From positions 1 through 16,608 of the forward strand of contig CALAMB010000024.1 of NCBI GenBank assembly GCA_937925645.1: a DNA stretch of 16,608 bases, given 5' to 3'. A program made the translations under genes and the position numbers. Shown here piece after piece: positions 6,843-14,112 of this stretch; position 1 is the first letter of the stretch; every line of letters begins with the position of its first letter. Source of the DNA: an uncultured Acidobacteriota bacterium. GTDB taxonomy: Bacteria; Acidobacteriota; JAAYUB01. The notes beneath the pieces are model-generated. The model was given only the letters and a program-made list of their open reading frames with translations, did not search any database and was not told the DNA's origin.

Positions 6843-7433
6843 TCAGAGCCGGGAGTTCACGAAATCCCAGTTGATCAGCCGGTCGATGAACGTGGCCACA
6901 TAGTCGGGGCGCCGGTTCTGGAAATCCAGGTAGTAGGCGTGCTCCCAGACGTCCACGGTGAGCAGGGCCGTGCAGCCGTGGGCCAGCGGCGTGTCGGCGT
7001 TGGCCGTCTTGGTGACCGCCAGCTTGCCGTCCCGCAGCACCAGCCAGGCCCAGCCGCTGCCGAACTGGGTGACCGCGGCGTTCTTGAATTCCTCGACGAA
7101 CTTGTCGTAGCCGCCGAGGTCGGCGTCAATTCTTGCCGCGATGGGGCCGGAAGGCCGTCCGCCGCCACCCGGCTTCATGCAGTTCCAGTAGAAGGTGTGG
7201 TTCCACACCTGGGCGGCATTGTTGAAAACGCCCGCCTTGGCGCTGTCACCGGCCACCTTATGGATGATCGCCTCGAGATCGAGGCCATCGAGCTCGGTGC
7301 CCGCGATCAGCTTGTTGGCGTTGGTGACGTATGCCGCGTGGTGCTTGCCGTGGTGGAATTCCAGCGTCCGCTCGCTGATGACGTCAGCCAACGCGTTCTT
7401 CGGATACGGCAGATCGGGAAGGACAAGAGCCAT
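6843..7433 (-). CDS. sodB: Superoxide dismutase, iron type
   Basis: This 196-residue cytosolic enzyme dismutates superoxide to oxygen and hydrogen peroxide. The metal ligands are H27 (EFHHGKHH), H79 (WNHTFYW), D161 and H165 (DVWEHAYY). The outer-sphere glutamine sits in the N-terminal domain (AAQVW, Q75), the placement typical of Fe-SOD rather than Mn-SOD, and [11 protein letters not shown] closely follows E. coli SodB. No signal peptide is visible. The ATG at 7433 has a strong AGGAGG upstream. It lies 74 bases downstream of the polyprenyl synthase stop on the same strand, so it may be the last gene of the accD operon, transcribed separately, or both. It converges with the pilin-like gene, leaving only about 19 bases between stops and no clear terminator. 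Confidence 0.96.
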   Translation of the reverse strand: MALVLPDLPYPKNALADVISERTLEFHHGKHHAAYVTNANKLIAGTELDGLDLEAIIHKVAGDSAKAGVFNNAAQVWNHTFYWNCMKPGGGGRPSGPIAARIDADLGGYDKFVEEFKNAAVTQFGSGWAWLVLRDGKLAVTKTANADTPLAHGCTALLTVDVWEHAYYLDFQNRRPDYVATFIDRLINWDFVNSRL

Positions 7434-7458
7434 GACAACCTCCTCACAGCGGATGATA

Positions 7459-7464
7459 AGTATA
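7459..7464 (-). promoter_or_regulatory. Possible -10 element for sodB
   Basis: On the minus strand a TATACT hexamer (7464-7459) lies about 26 bases before the sodB ATG. The hexamer 17 bases upstream matches the -35 consensus poorly, so this would be a weak or activated promoter allowing sodB to be expressed apart from the genes upstream. Confidence 0.35.
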
Positions 7465-7507
7465 TTGAACCACAGTGGCGGGCTGACGTAAAGGCCGGTC
7501 CGCCCCT

Positions 7508-8413
7508 TCAGCTTCTCCGCTCCTGGACGAATACCGCCAGCTCCCGCATGAAGCTGGCGTCGGCGATGCCGGCACCGAGCCCGGCCAACGCCGCCAGGGC
7601 GCGGTCCACGGTTTCCCGGGCCATCGTCCGGCTGCGCTCCATGCCGTAGACCGCCGGGAAAGTGAGCTTGGCCTGGGCCGCGTCCTTGCCGGGTGTCTTG
7701 CCCAACTCCTCGCGCGTGGCGGTGACGTCCAGCAGGTCGTCGGTGATCTGGAACGCCAGGCCCAGCGCTTCGCCGTATTCGGTGAGTCCGGCCAGGACGT
7801 CCTCGCCGGCGCCGCCGAGGAGCGCCCCGCAGCGCACCGCGCCCCGGATCATGGCGCCGGTCTTCAACCGGTGGATCTCGTGGAGCCGCCCCGCGTCGGG
7901 TGCGCCCGCGCATGAGGCGATGTCCAGCACCTGCCCGGCCACCATTCCATGGGGCGTGCCCGCCGCCAGCGCCGCCTCCTCCGCCAGCCGGGCGCGCAGG
8001 GCGGTCAATTCCCCGCCCAGCGGATACCGCGCCAGCAGGTAGAACGCGTGGGTGAGCAGGGCGTCACCGGCCAGGATCGCCAGGGCCTCGCCGTACGCCT
8101 TGTGGCTGGTGGGCTTGCCGCGACGGAAATCGTCATCGTCCATCGCCGGCAGGTCGTCGTGGATCAGCGAGTAGGTGTGAACGAGCTCCATGGCGCAGCC
8201 CGGGACAAAGCGCTCCGGGTGACGGCAGCCGAGCGCCTCGGCGGTGGCGGCGACAAGCACGGCACGCAGCCGCTTGCCGCCGGCGAACACGCTGTAACGC
8301 ATCGCCTCGTGGATTCCGGCGGGCGGCTGGCCGGCCGGCGGCAGCAGGCGGTCCAGCCAGTCGTCCACATCCCGCCGCGCCGCTTCCCACCGGTCCTGAA
8401 AGACGGGTGTCAT
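7508..8413 (-). CDS. ispA: Short-chain polyprenyl diphosphate synthase (farnesyl/geranylgeranyl type)
   Basis: This 301-residue trans-prenyltransferase condenses isopentenyl diphosphate with allylic diphosphates. The first aspartate-rich motif is DDLPAMD (D86, D87, D92) and the second is DDLLD (D225, D226, D229). GGKRLR (45-50), RRGKPTSH (97-104) and the [10 protein letters not shown] stretch (184-193) are also canonical. The protein is typical in length for IspA-type enzymes, and the two-residue insertion in the first motif fits bacterial FPP/GGPP synthases. The exact chain length cannot be fixed from sequence alone. The start lies 17 bases after the xseB stop, matching the common xseA-xseB-ispA arrangement. 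Its product could feed quinone side chains or undecaprenyl phosphate. Confidence 0.92.
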   Translation of the reverse strand: MTPVFQDRWEAARRDVDDWLDRLLPPAGQPPAGIHEAMRYSVFAGGKRLRAVLVAATAEALGCRHPERFVPGCAMELVHTYSLIHDDLPAMDDDDFRRGKPTSHKAYGEALAILAGDALLTHAFYLLARYPLGGELTALRARLAEEAALAAGTPHGMVAGQVLDIASCAGAPDAGRLHEIHRLKTGAMIRGAVRCGALLGGAGEDVLAGLTEYGEALGLAFQITDDLLDVTATREELGKTPGKDAAQAKLTFPAVYGMERSRTMARETVDRALAALAGLGAGIADASFMRELAVFVQERRS

Positions 8414-8430
8414 GTACGGTGACCTCGGTA

Positions 8431-8712
8431 TCAGAACGGCACGTCGTCGTCGGCGCGCTTGACCTCGCCGGCGTCCGCTTCCTCGCCGCCGAAAGGCTCC
8501 GGCCGCATCTTGCCATCGGCGCCCTTGAGCAGTACCTCGACCTTCTGCTCCGCTTCCCTAAGCTTGGCCGAACACGTCTCAGCCAGGGCCATGCCCTCCT
8601 CAAACACTTTCAGCGCCTCTTCCAGGGGCAGGTTCCCCTCTTCGAGCGCCTTGACCTTCCCTTCCAGGGCGGCCAGGGCCGATTCGAAATCCTTGAACTG
8701 CTTCTGCGCCAT
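8431..8712 (-). CDS. xseB: Exodeoxyribonuclease VII small subunit
   Basis: This 93-residue protein starts MAQKQFKDFESALAALEGKV and contains the XseB helical hairpin core, with LEEGNLPLEEALKVFEEGMAL (about residues 24-44). The acidic, charged C-terminal tail (about 65-93) extends past the core. XseB binds XseA to make the nuclease that degrades single-stranded DNA to oligonucleotides. ATG 8712 is preferred over an in-frame GTG four codons upstream, because the GGAGG ribosome site overlaps that GTG and is well placed for the ATG. It lies between xseA and the polyprenyl synthase in one operon. Confidence 0.92.
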   Translation of the reverse strand: MAQKQFKDFESALAALEGKVKALEEGNLPLEEALKVFEEGMALAETCSAKLREAEQKVEVLLKGADGKMRPEPFGGEEADAGEVKRADDDVPF

Positions 8713-8736
8713 GGGATGATCCACCTCCGCGTCGTT

Positions 8737-10125
8737 TCAATCTTGCGATCCGCCGCCGCCGTGGGGCGATCCGTCCGGCCGGGACGTTTCGACGGCGCAC
8801 TCCAGCCGGCCGGCGCCCAGCAGCACGTCCACGCGGCTGCCGGGCGGGGCCTGTTGCCACGTCCGCACGGGACGGCCGCCGGCGTCGAGGCACAGGGCGT
8901 ACCCCCGCGCCAGCACCGACCGGGGCCCCACCGCCTCCAGGCGCCGCCGCGCCAGCTCCAGCCGGCCGCGATGGCTCACCAGTAAGGCCTGCATGCGCGC
9001 GGTGAGTCCGCTGCCCGCCAGGGCGATCCGGTGGGCGGTTTCGCGCAGCCGTTGGACGGGACTCCGCGCCGCCAGCCGGCGCGCCGCCTCGGCCAGGCGC
9101 CGCTCGGGACCGCCCAACCGCTCCCGGATCCGCAACCGGAGCTGCATCGCCAGGTCGTCCACCCGCTGGATCCGCGTGCCCACCCGATGCGGCAGCGCCG
9201 TGAAGCCGCGGCTCAGGAACAGGACGCGCAGACGGTGGCGCCGCTCGGCCACGGCCTGCTTGAGCGTCGCGGCCAATGCGCGCCGGGCGGCGGTCACGCG
9301 GTCCCTCAATCCGTCGGCCGCGGCGGCCACCAGCTCGGCGGCCGCCGACGGGGTGGGCGCCCGCAGGTCGGCCACGAAATCGGCGATGGTGAAATCCACC
9401 TCGTGCCCCACGGCCGAGATCACCGGCATCCGGCACGCGGCGATGGCCCGCGCCACCGGCTCCGTGTTGAACGCCCACAAGTCCTCGAGGCTGCCGCCGC
9501 CGCGCCCCACGATGAGCACGTCCGCCGTCTCGGGATGCGCGTCGAACCAGCGCACCGCCTCGGCGATCTCCTCGGCCGCCCCGTCCCCCTGCACCTTGAC
9601 CGGATAGAGCAGGACGTGGACGGCGCTGTTCCGCCGCCGGAGGATGTGCAGGATGTCCCGCACCGCCGCGCCGGTGGCTGACGTCACCACGCCCACCCGG
9701 GCGGGGAACAGCGGCAGGCGGCGCTTGCGCCCCTCGTCGAACAGCCCCTCGGCGGCCAGCTTCTCCTTGAGCTGCTCGAAGGCGCGCATGAGGTTACCCA
9801 AGCCGTAGTCCACCATCTCCTCGACGATGAGCTGGAGGTCGCCGCGCGGCTCGTACATGGAGATGCGGCCGCGGGCGATCACCTCCATGCCGTTGCGCGG
9901 CGTGAACGGCACCCGGCGGTGTGAGCCGCGGAAGCAGACCGCCCGTAGCTGGGCGGCGGCATCCTTCAAGGAGAAATAGTAATGGCCTGACGCCGGAATC
10001 GCGAAATTGGAGATTTCGCCCCGCACCCAAACCGCGGGAAACGTGTCCTCCAGCGCGGCGCGAATGAGGGCGGTCAACTCGCTGACGGTGAGAACGCCCC
10101 GTTCGTCCAGCCCGGTCTCGCTCAT
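8737..10125 (-). CDS. xseA: Exodeoxyribonuclease VII large subunit
   Basis: This 462-residue catalytic subunit of exonuclease VII has an N-terminal OB-fold DNA-binding domain (about 10-110, including VWVRGEISNF and SGHYYFSLKD). The nuclease domain follows from about 135, with GVVTSATGAAVRDIL (D157), VGRGGGSLEDLWAFN (R208) and SAVGHEVDFTIAD (H241, D244). These positions correspond to E. coli D155, R205, H238 and D241. A long arginine-rich helical region (about 265-410) then leads to the SVLARGYAL C-terminal motif. The ATG at 10125 overlaps the folC stop as ATGA, which sets the start; a much longer reading upstream in this frame is folC sequence. It is coupled to folC and followed 24 bases on by xseB. 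Confidence 0.95.
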   Translation of the reverse strand: MSETGLDERGVLTVSELTALIRAALEDTFPAVWVRGEISNFAIPASGHYYFSLKDAAAQLRAVCFRGSHRRVPFTPRNGMEVIARGRISMYEPRGDLQLIVEEMVDYGLGNLMRAFEQLKEKLAAEGLFDEGRKRRLPLFPARVGVVTSATGAAVRDILHILRRRNSAVHVLLYPVKVQGDGAAEEIAEAVRWFDAHPETADVLIVGRGGGSLEDLWAFNTEPVARAIAACRMPVISAVGHEVDFTIADFVADLRAPTPSAAAELVAAAADGLRDRVTAARRALAATLKQAVAERRHRLRVLFLSRGFTALPHRVGTRIQRVDDLAMQLRLRIRERLGGPERRLAEAARRLAARSPVQRLRETAHRIALAGSGLTARMQALLVSHRGRLELARRRLEAVGPRSVLARGYALCLDAGGRPVRTWQQAPPGSRVDVLLGAGRLECAVETSRPDGSPHGGGGSQD

Positions 10126-11381
10126 GCCGCTCCCTCCTCCGCCAGCCACCGCTTGATCGCCGCCACGAGATACAGCGAGCCGGCCACCACCACCCGGCCG
10201 CCGGGGCCGGCCAACGCCCTCGCCTCGGCCAGGGCCTGCCCGGGATCCTCCCGATAGGTGACGCCCGACAGGCTGAGGAACGGCGTGAATTCCTCGGCGC
10301 CCGCGGCTCGGGAAGACGGCGCCCGGGTCAGCACCAGCGCGGCCGCGTGGGTCCGGAGCAGCGCCAGCATGCCGGGCAGATCCTTGTCGCGCATGGCGCC
10401 GAACACGACCACCGGCCGCGGATCGAGCCGGGCGAACTCCCGGACCAGCTCTCCGACCGCCTCCACGTTGTGGGCGCCGTCGGCCACGACGACCGGCGCG
10501 CCGGCCAGCCGCTCCATCCGCCCCGGCCAGCCGCCCTGGGCCAGGCCGGCGCGCACCGCCTCGTCGTCCAGCCGCCACCCCATCCGTCTGAGCGCCCGGC
10601 AGCACGTCACCACCGTGGCCGCGTTGTACCTCTGGTAGGCGCCGTCCAGGCCCAGCTCCCAGCGGCTGTGGCCGGCGAATTCCGTTTCATAGACGGGCCG
10701 GGCCCGCACCACCGCGGCGCAACCGGTCCGCAGCTCACCGGCCACCTCGGTGGACCACGCGTCCTGCGGCCCCAGCACCGCGGGCGCGGCGGGCCGGAGA
10801 ATGCCCATCTTCTCGCGGGCGATGGCCGCAACCGTGTCGCCGAGAATCCGGCAATGGTCCAGGCCCACCGTCGTGATCACCGAGAGGATGGGTTCGGCGA
10901 CATTCACCGCGTCGAAGCGACCGCCGAGGCCCACCTCCAGGAGATGGATGTCGGCGCGGGCCTCGCGGAACAGGCTGGCCGCCACGAAGGTCCACCATTC
11001 GTAGTAGGTGGGCGACCGGGAAAGCGCGTTCGACTCGGCCGCCACCGCCTCGCGGGCGATGCCGGCATGCCGGAGGATCGTCTCGGTATCCGCCGGGACT
11101 CCGTTCAACCGGATCCGTTCCGCCTCGTCCAGCAAGTGGGGCGAGGTGTAGAGCGCGGTCCGGTAGCCGGCGGCCTGAAAGACGCGACTCAGCCACCAGC
11201 AGACGGTTCCCTTGCCGTTGGTGCCCGCCACCACCACCGCCGGGGCGAAGCGGCCCGGAAACAGCCGCGGGATCACCCGGCCGGCGACGGACAGATCGTA
11301 ACGCATCCCGGGCAACTCACCGCCCAACCGGTTGAGGAATCCGGTGAAATCGGCATAGCTGTGCCAGGCGGGCTCATCCAT
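10122..11381 (-). CDS. folC: Dihydrofolate synthase / folylpolyglutamate synthase
   Basis: This 419-residue ATP-dependent Mur-ligase-family enzyme adds glutamate to dihydropteroate and to folates. The P-loop is GTNGKGTV (53-60), followed by YTSPHLLDEAERIRLNG (78-94). LLEVGLGGRFDAVN, GLDHCRILGDTVAAIAREKMGI and the C-terminal VVADGAHNVEAV are family signatures. It starts at the ATG whose A is also the last base of the accD TGA (TGATG), and its own stop overlaps xseA, so accD-folC-xseA is tightly coupled. The accD-folC adjacency is shared with many bacteria, including E. coli. Whether it is mono- or bifunctional cannot be read from sequence. Confidence 0.94.
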   Translation of the reverse strand: MDEPAWHSYADFTGFLNRLGGELPGMRYDLSVAGRVIPRLFPGRFAPAVVVAGTNGKGTVCWWLSRVFQAAGYRTALYTSPHLLDEAERIRLNGVPADTETILRHAGIAREAVAAESNALSRSPTYYEWWTFVAASLFREARADIHLLEVGLGGRFDAVNVAEPILSVITTVGLDHCRILGDTVAAIAREKMGILRPAAPAVLGPQDAWSTEVAGELRTGCAAVVRARPVYETEFAGHSRWELGLDGAYQRYNAATVVTCCRALRRMGWRLDDEAVRAGLAQGGWPGRMERLAGAPVVVADGAHNVEAVGELVREFARLDPRPVVVFGAMRDKDLPGMLALLRTHAAALVLTRAPSSRAAGAEEFTPFLSLSGVTYREDPGQALAEARALAGPGGRVVVAGSLYLVAAIKRWLAEEGAA

Positions 11382-12226
11382 CAGGAGGCCAGAAATCGCA
11401 GGACCTTGATGAGGAAATCGCGCAGCTGCCGGCGGTCCACCACGCGGTCCAGCATGCCGTGCTGGAGCAGGAACTCGGACCGCTGAAACCCCCCGGGCAG
11501 TTTCTGGCGGATGGTCTGCTCAATCACCCGGGGACCGGCGAAGCCGATGAGCGCGCCGGGTTCGGCGATGTTCAGGTCCCCGAGCATGGCGAACGACGCG
11601 GTGACGCCGCCCGTGGTGGGATCCGTGAGCACGCTCAGGTACGGGACGCCGGCCTCGTCGAGCCGGGCCAGCGCCGCGCTGATCTTCGCCATCTGCATGA
11701 GCGACAGGATCCCCTCCATCATCCGTGCGCCGCCCGAGGCCGACACCAGGATCAGCGGGATCCGGCGCTCCAGCGCCCGGTCGATGGCCCGGGCGATTTT
11801 CTCCCCCACCACCGACCCCATGCTTCCGCCGATGAACCGGTAATCGAGGGCCGCGACGACCACGTCCATGCCGCCCATCCGGCCGGTGGCGCAGCGGACG
11901 GCGTCCCAGAGGCCCGTCTTGCCGTGCGTGTCCCGCAGCCGCGCCGCGTACGGTTTCTGGTCCACGAACCGGAGGGGGTCCGGCGAGCGCAGGTCGGCGT
12001 CCGTCTCCTCAAACTGCCCGTCGTCGAACAACTGCTGCAATCGCTGCAGGGAATACACTTTCAGGTGATGGCCGCACTTGGGGCACACCATCCGGTTTTC
12101 TTCCAGATCCCGGATGAAATGGGTGACCGCGCAGCCGGGGCATTTTTGAAACTGCCCTTCGGTAAGAACCCGGTGCGATGCCGAGTCCGCCTTGCGGAAT
12201 TTTGAGGCCCCGTCTCGATCCGGCAT
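11381..12226 (-). CDS. accD: Acetyl-CoA carboxylase carboxyltransferase subunit beta
   Basis: This 281-residue protein is the beta half of the carboxyltransferase that moves CO2 from carboxybiotin to acetyl-CoA, the first step of fatty-acid synthesis. An N-terminal Cys4 zinc ribbon is formed by C29, C32, C48 and C51 (KCPGC to CPKCGHH). The crotonase-fold part contains YRFIGGSMGSVVGEKI, LVSASGGARMMEG (oxyanion region), TDPTTGGVTASFAMLGD and GFAGPRVIEQTIRQKLP. ATG 12226 is chosen because AAGGGGA precedes it and a promoter lies just upstream. Two in-frame ATGs further upstream (12280 and 12262 area) would lie over or at that promoter and lack ribosome sites. It leads the operon accD-folC-xseA-xseB-ispA. 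Confidence 0.95.
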   Translation of the reverse strand: MPDRDGASKFRKADSASHRVLTEGQFQKCPGCAVTHFIRDLEENRMVCPKCGHHLKVYSLQRLQQLFDDGQFEETDADLRSPDPLRFVDQKPYAARLRDTHGKTGLWDAVRCATGRMGGMDVVVAALDYRFIGGSMGSVVGEKIARAIDRALERRIPLILVSASGGARMMEGILSLMQMAKISAALARLDEAGVPYLSVLTDPTTGGVTASFAMLGDLNIAEPGALIGFAGPRVIEQTIRQKLPGGFQRSEFLLQHGMLDRVVDRRQLRDFLIKVLRFLAS

Positions 12227-12263
12227 TCGCGTCCCCTTCACGCCGAGTATTGAAACGAGGCCC

Positions 12264-12292
12264 ATCTTATCGACAGCCATAAACCGAGTCAA
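12264..12292 (-). promoter_or_regulatory. Sigma-70 promoter of the accD operon
   Basis: On the minus strand, TTGACT (12292-12287) and TAAGAT (12269-12264) are separated by exactly 17 bases, close to ideal. Transcription would start near 12257, about 30 bases before the accD ATG. It is arranged back-to-back with the start of the RDD/FHA gene. Confidence 0.75.
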
Positions 12293-12334
12293 GTGCCTTG
12301 GCCGCTGGACGGCCCGCCATTCCCATGAAAAGAT

Positions 12335-12363
12335 TTGATTTTTTGCACAACTCTGGTTAAATA
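12335..12363 (+). promoter_or_regulatory. Possible promoter of the zinc-ribbon/RDD/FHA gene
   Basis: The short AT-rich stretch before the gene offers TTGATT (12335-12340) with TAAATA or TTAAAT about 16-17 bases later, and TTGCAC (12343) with an overly close TATAGC. None is a clean match, so the region is a likely promoter but the exact hexamers are uncertain. GGGAGG at 12382-12387 is a good ribosome site for ATG 12393. Confidence 0.35.
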
Positions 12364-12392
12364 TAGCCAACATTCACGTTCGGGAGGACGGT

Positions 12393-13727
12393 ATGATCTG
12401 TCCCTTCTGCCTGAAGGATTTCCCGGCGGGATACGCCCAGTGTCCGCATTGCCTCGGACCCATGGCGGGCAATCCCCAGCCCGTCTACGCCGGCGTTTTC
12501 CGGCGGTTCTTCGCTTTTCTCTTCGACGTCCTGATCATCTCCGTCCCCGCCGTCGGCATCAATTTCGGCCTGATGTTCGCCCTCGGCCCAGACCAGCCGA
12601 TGATCCCGCTGGCCGCGACATCCGCGGTGGTGGGCCTGCTGGGCATTCTGCAGCTGGTCCTGCTCCTCACTTCGGGGCAGACGATCGGCAAGAAGATGCT
12701 GGGCGCCAAGATTGTCGGCAAGGATTTCGAGAAAGCGGGAATCGGCAAAATCCTGCTGCGTGAAATCGTCGGCCGGCTTGTTTGCGGATTGACTGCCGGC
12801 ATCGGTTACCTGGTCATCCTGTTCAATCCCCAACGGCGCGGCCTGCACGACATGATCGGCGGCACGGTGGTCCTGCGCAAACAGAAGGCGGGGGAGGCCC
12901 CGATCGCCGCGGCCCCCGTGCCCCAGCCGGAATTCCTGGCGGCCCCCGTGCCCCCGCCGGAGTACCTGGCGGCCCCCGTGCCGCCGCCGCCCACGCCCAT
13001 GGCGCCCACCGCCGTGCCGGTCGCGGCGCCGCCGGCGCCGGAACCGGCCTTCCAGCCGCCGCCCCCGATGCCTCCAGCGCCGTCCGCCCCGGTGGTGGCC
13101 GCCCCCGTCATGCCGCCGCTCGAGCCGGTGGTTCCGCCTGTGCCCGAACCGGCACCCGCACCCGAGGTGTCCGCCGTGCCGGCCGCCGAGGCCGGCAATT
13201 GCCCCGCCTGCCACTCGCCCATCGAGGATCCCGACAGCAAGTTCTGTCTGGTGTGCGGCTATCCGATCCAGAGCGGGATCAAGATTTACAACCAGTTCTG
13301 CCCCAATTGCAAGGCGCCCGTCCCCGACGGGGCTCCCGCCTGCCCTGCCTGCAACCGGCTCATGGCGGAAATCCCGCCGCCAATGGTCGCGCCGCTGCCC
13401 GTCGAGGCGGCGGCTGAGGCCACGGTGGTGGTCTCGGCTCCCCAGATCATCTCCTACACCGCCGAAGGTCGTCAGGAAGTGTTTACCCTGCAGCTTCCAC
13501 TGACCAAGATCGGCCGCAACAAGGACAACCATATCCCGCTGCCGGGTGAAAAGGCGATCTCCGGTCACCACTGTGAGATTTACATGGAAGGCACCCAGTT
13601 CTTCATCCGGGATCTCCAAAGCACCAACGGTGTGTACGTCAACAACCGTAAAGTGGATACCAGCATTCTCGCTGACGGTGACAAGATCAAGCTGGGCTTC
13701 AAAATCTTCCGGTTCAAGCAAAACTAG
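12393..13727 (+). CDS. Zinc-ribbon / RDD membrane / proline-rich / double zinc-ribbon / FHA protein
   Basis: This 444-residue multidomain protein has no assigned function. In order, a Cys4 zinc ribbon (C3, C6, C17, C20) is followed by an RDD membrane domain at about 32-165. That domain has FRRFFAFLFDVLII, QTIGKKMLGAKIV and RRGLHDMIGGTVVL, and two or three membrane helices. A proline/alanine-rich linker (about 168-268) contains three near-identical decapeptides. Two more zinc ribbons follow (C270, C273, C285, C288 and C303, C306, C317, C320). An FHA domain (about 352-444) ends the protein, with IGRNKDNHIPLP, ISGHHCEI and DLQSTNGVYVNN; S390, H393 and the T411-N412-G413 turn are kept. FHA domains bind phosphothreonine peptides, so the protein probably presents a phospho-dependent docking module from the membrane. 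The kinase partner is not in the window. Confidence 0.85.
   Translation: MICPFCLKDFPAGYAQCPHCLGPMAGNPQPVYAGVFRRFFAFLFDVLIISVPAVGINFGLMFALGPDQPMIPLAATSAVVGLLGILQLVLLLTSGQTIGKKMLGAKIVGKDFEKAGIGKILLREIVGRLVCGLTAGIGYLVILFNPQRRGLHDMIGGTVVLRKQKAGEAPIAAAPVPQPEFLAAPVPPPEYLAAPVPPPPTPMAPTAVPVAAPPAPEPAFQPPPPMPPAPSAPVVAAPVMPPLEPVVPPVPEPAPAPEVSAVPAAEAGNCPACHSPIEDPDSKFCLVCGYPIQSGIKIYNQFCPNCKAPVPDGAPACPACNRLMAEIPPPMVAPLPVEAAAEATVVVSAPQIISYTAEGRQEVFTLQLPLTKIGRNKDNHIPLPGEKAISGHHCEIYMEGTQFFIRDLQSTNGVYVNNRKVDTSILADGDKIKLGFKIFRFKQN
12909..12998 (+). repeat. Three 30-base tandem repeats encoding AAPVPxPExL decapeptides
   Basis: Three consecutive 30-base units encode AAPVPQPEFL, AAPVPPPEYL and AAPVPPPPTP (residues 173-202), the third diverging at its end. 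The unit keeps the reading frame, so copy-number change would alter linker length without breaking the FHA domain. They lie in the proline-rich linker of the RDD/FHA protein. Confidence 0.8.
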
Positions 13728-13918
13728 CCGATCCCATCACGATCGTACCCGGTTCGCGATATCGGCACACCTTCTCATCGAGCGGTGGCATCCGGTTGTT
13801 CGATCAGTCCCTGCCACCGGACCCGGTTCATTCCGCGACCGCGTCAAAAACCTGAGCAAAGCATCGGGCCGAGTGACAACAATCACAACAAAAAAGTGGG
13901 AGGAATTTTAGTTTTCAG

Positions 13919-13946
13919 TTGACAGAAACAGGCAACTATAGATAAT
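13919..13946 (+). promoter_or_regulatory. Sigma-70 promoter of the octaheme cytochrome gene
   Basis: A perfect TTGACA (13919-13924) and GATAAT (13941-13946, five of six) are spaced by 16 bases. The start point would be near 13953, giving a leader of about 155 bases. It is the best -35 in the window. Confidence 0.65.
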
Positions 13947-13958
13947 TCTATATCTATA
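13937..13958. promoter_or_regulatory. Palindrome overlapping the cytochrome -10 (candidate operator)
   Basis: TATAGATA (13937-13944) and TATCTATA (13951-13958) are perfect reverse complements with a 6-base spacer. The left arm covers the -10 hexamer and the right arm covers the predicted start point, so a bound regulator would block transcription. AT-rich palindromes can arise by chance, which limits confidence. Confidence 0.4.
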
Positions 13959-14083
13959 AGGTTAGATTACGCATTTTCGAGTGAGCCTTATGCATGGTTT
14001 GTTTGCCTCTCCCGATCAGCTTCCTTTTAATTCCGGGTTCCATCACGTCTTCACAAATGCGAATTCTTTTGTCAAATCAGCTT

Positions 14084-14112
14084 TTATGATTCTTCATAAG
14101 GAGGTCTTATGA
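14084..14112 (+). promoter_or_regulatory. Mutually exclusive hairpins at the cytochrome ribosome site and start codon
   Basis: TCATAAG (14094-14100) can pair with CTTATGA (14106-14112), which contains the ATG. This makes a 7-bp hairpin with the SD core GAGGT in its 5-base loop. The same strand, as TCATAA (14094-14099), can instead pair with upstream TTATGA (14084-14089) across a TTCT loop, freeing the start codon. The ribosome site AAGGAGGT (14098-14105) is otherwise perfect. Such competing pairings are a pattern of translational switches; the stems are short and AT-rich, so a real regulatory role is unproven. Confidence 0.35.

Larger units (their letters stand above)
13728..14108. other. Intergenic region between the FHA gene and the cytochrome gene
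   Basis: These 381 bases hold no credible gene. The first half is of ordinary composition and contains an 8-bp inverted repeat, CGGTGGCA (13783-13790) and TGCCACCG (13812-13819), with a 21-base loop and no T-run. From about 13911 it turns AT-rich (19 G/C in 13921-13980), with the cytochrome promoter, a palindrome over its -10, and a leader of about 155 bases ending in paired hairpins at the start codon. These are listed separately. A short reading ending at 13911 is the shadow of the FHA gene's frame and lacks a ribosome site. Confidence 0.7.

Noticed and set aside
8713..8724. GTG start four codons upstream in xseB
   Set aside because: The GGAGG ribosome site overlaps that GTG, so initiation there would have no spacing; the ATG at 8712 is correctly spaced.
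10347..11486. 379-codon open frame on the plus strand opposite folC
   Set aside because: Antisense to folC with its P-loop and family signatures; the predicted protein is compositionally biased and has no domain.
12227..12373. Longer accD product from upstream in-frame ATGs
   Set aside because: These starts lie over or upstream of the TTGACT/TAAGAT promoter, lack ribosome sites, and add residues outside the AccD family length.
12357..13721. 454-codon open frame on the minus strand opposite the RDD/FHA gene
   Set aside because: The Gly/Arg/His-rich stretch is just the complement of the proline-rich linker. The sense protein has zinc ribbons, RDD and FHA motifs and a good ribosome site.
13783..13819. 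8-bp inverted repeat after the FHA gene as an intrinsic terminator
   Set aside because: The loop is 21 bases and no T-run follows, so it does not meet the usual terminator form.
13953..14108. c-di-GMP or cGAMP (GEMM) riboswitch in the cytochrome leader
   Set aside because: Such riboswitches precede some cytochrome genes, but I could not find the conserved GEMM core sequence or its paired stems here.
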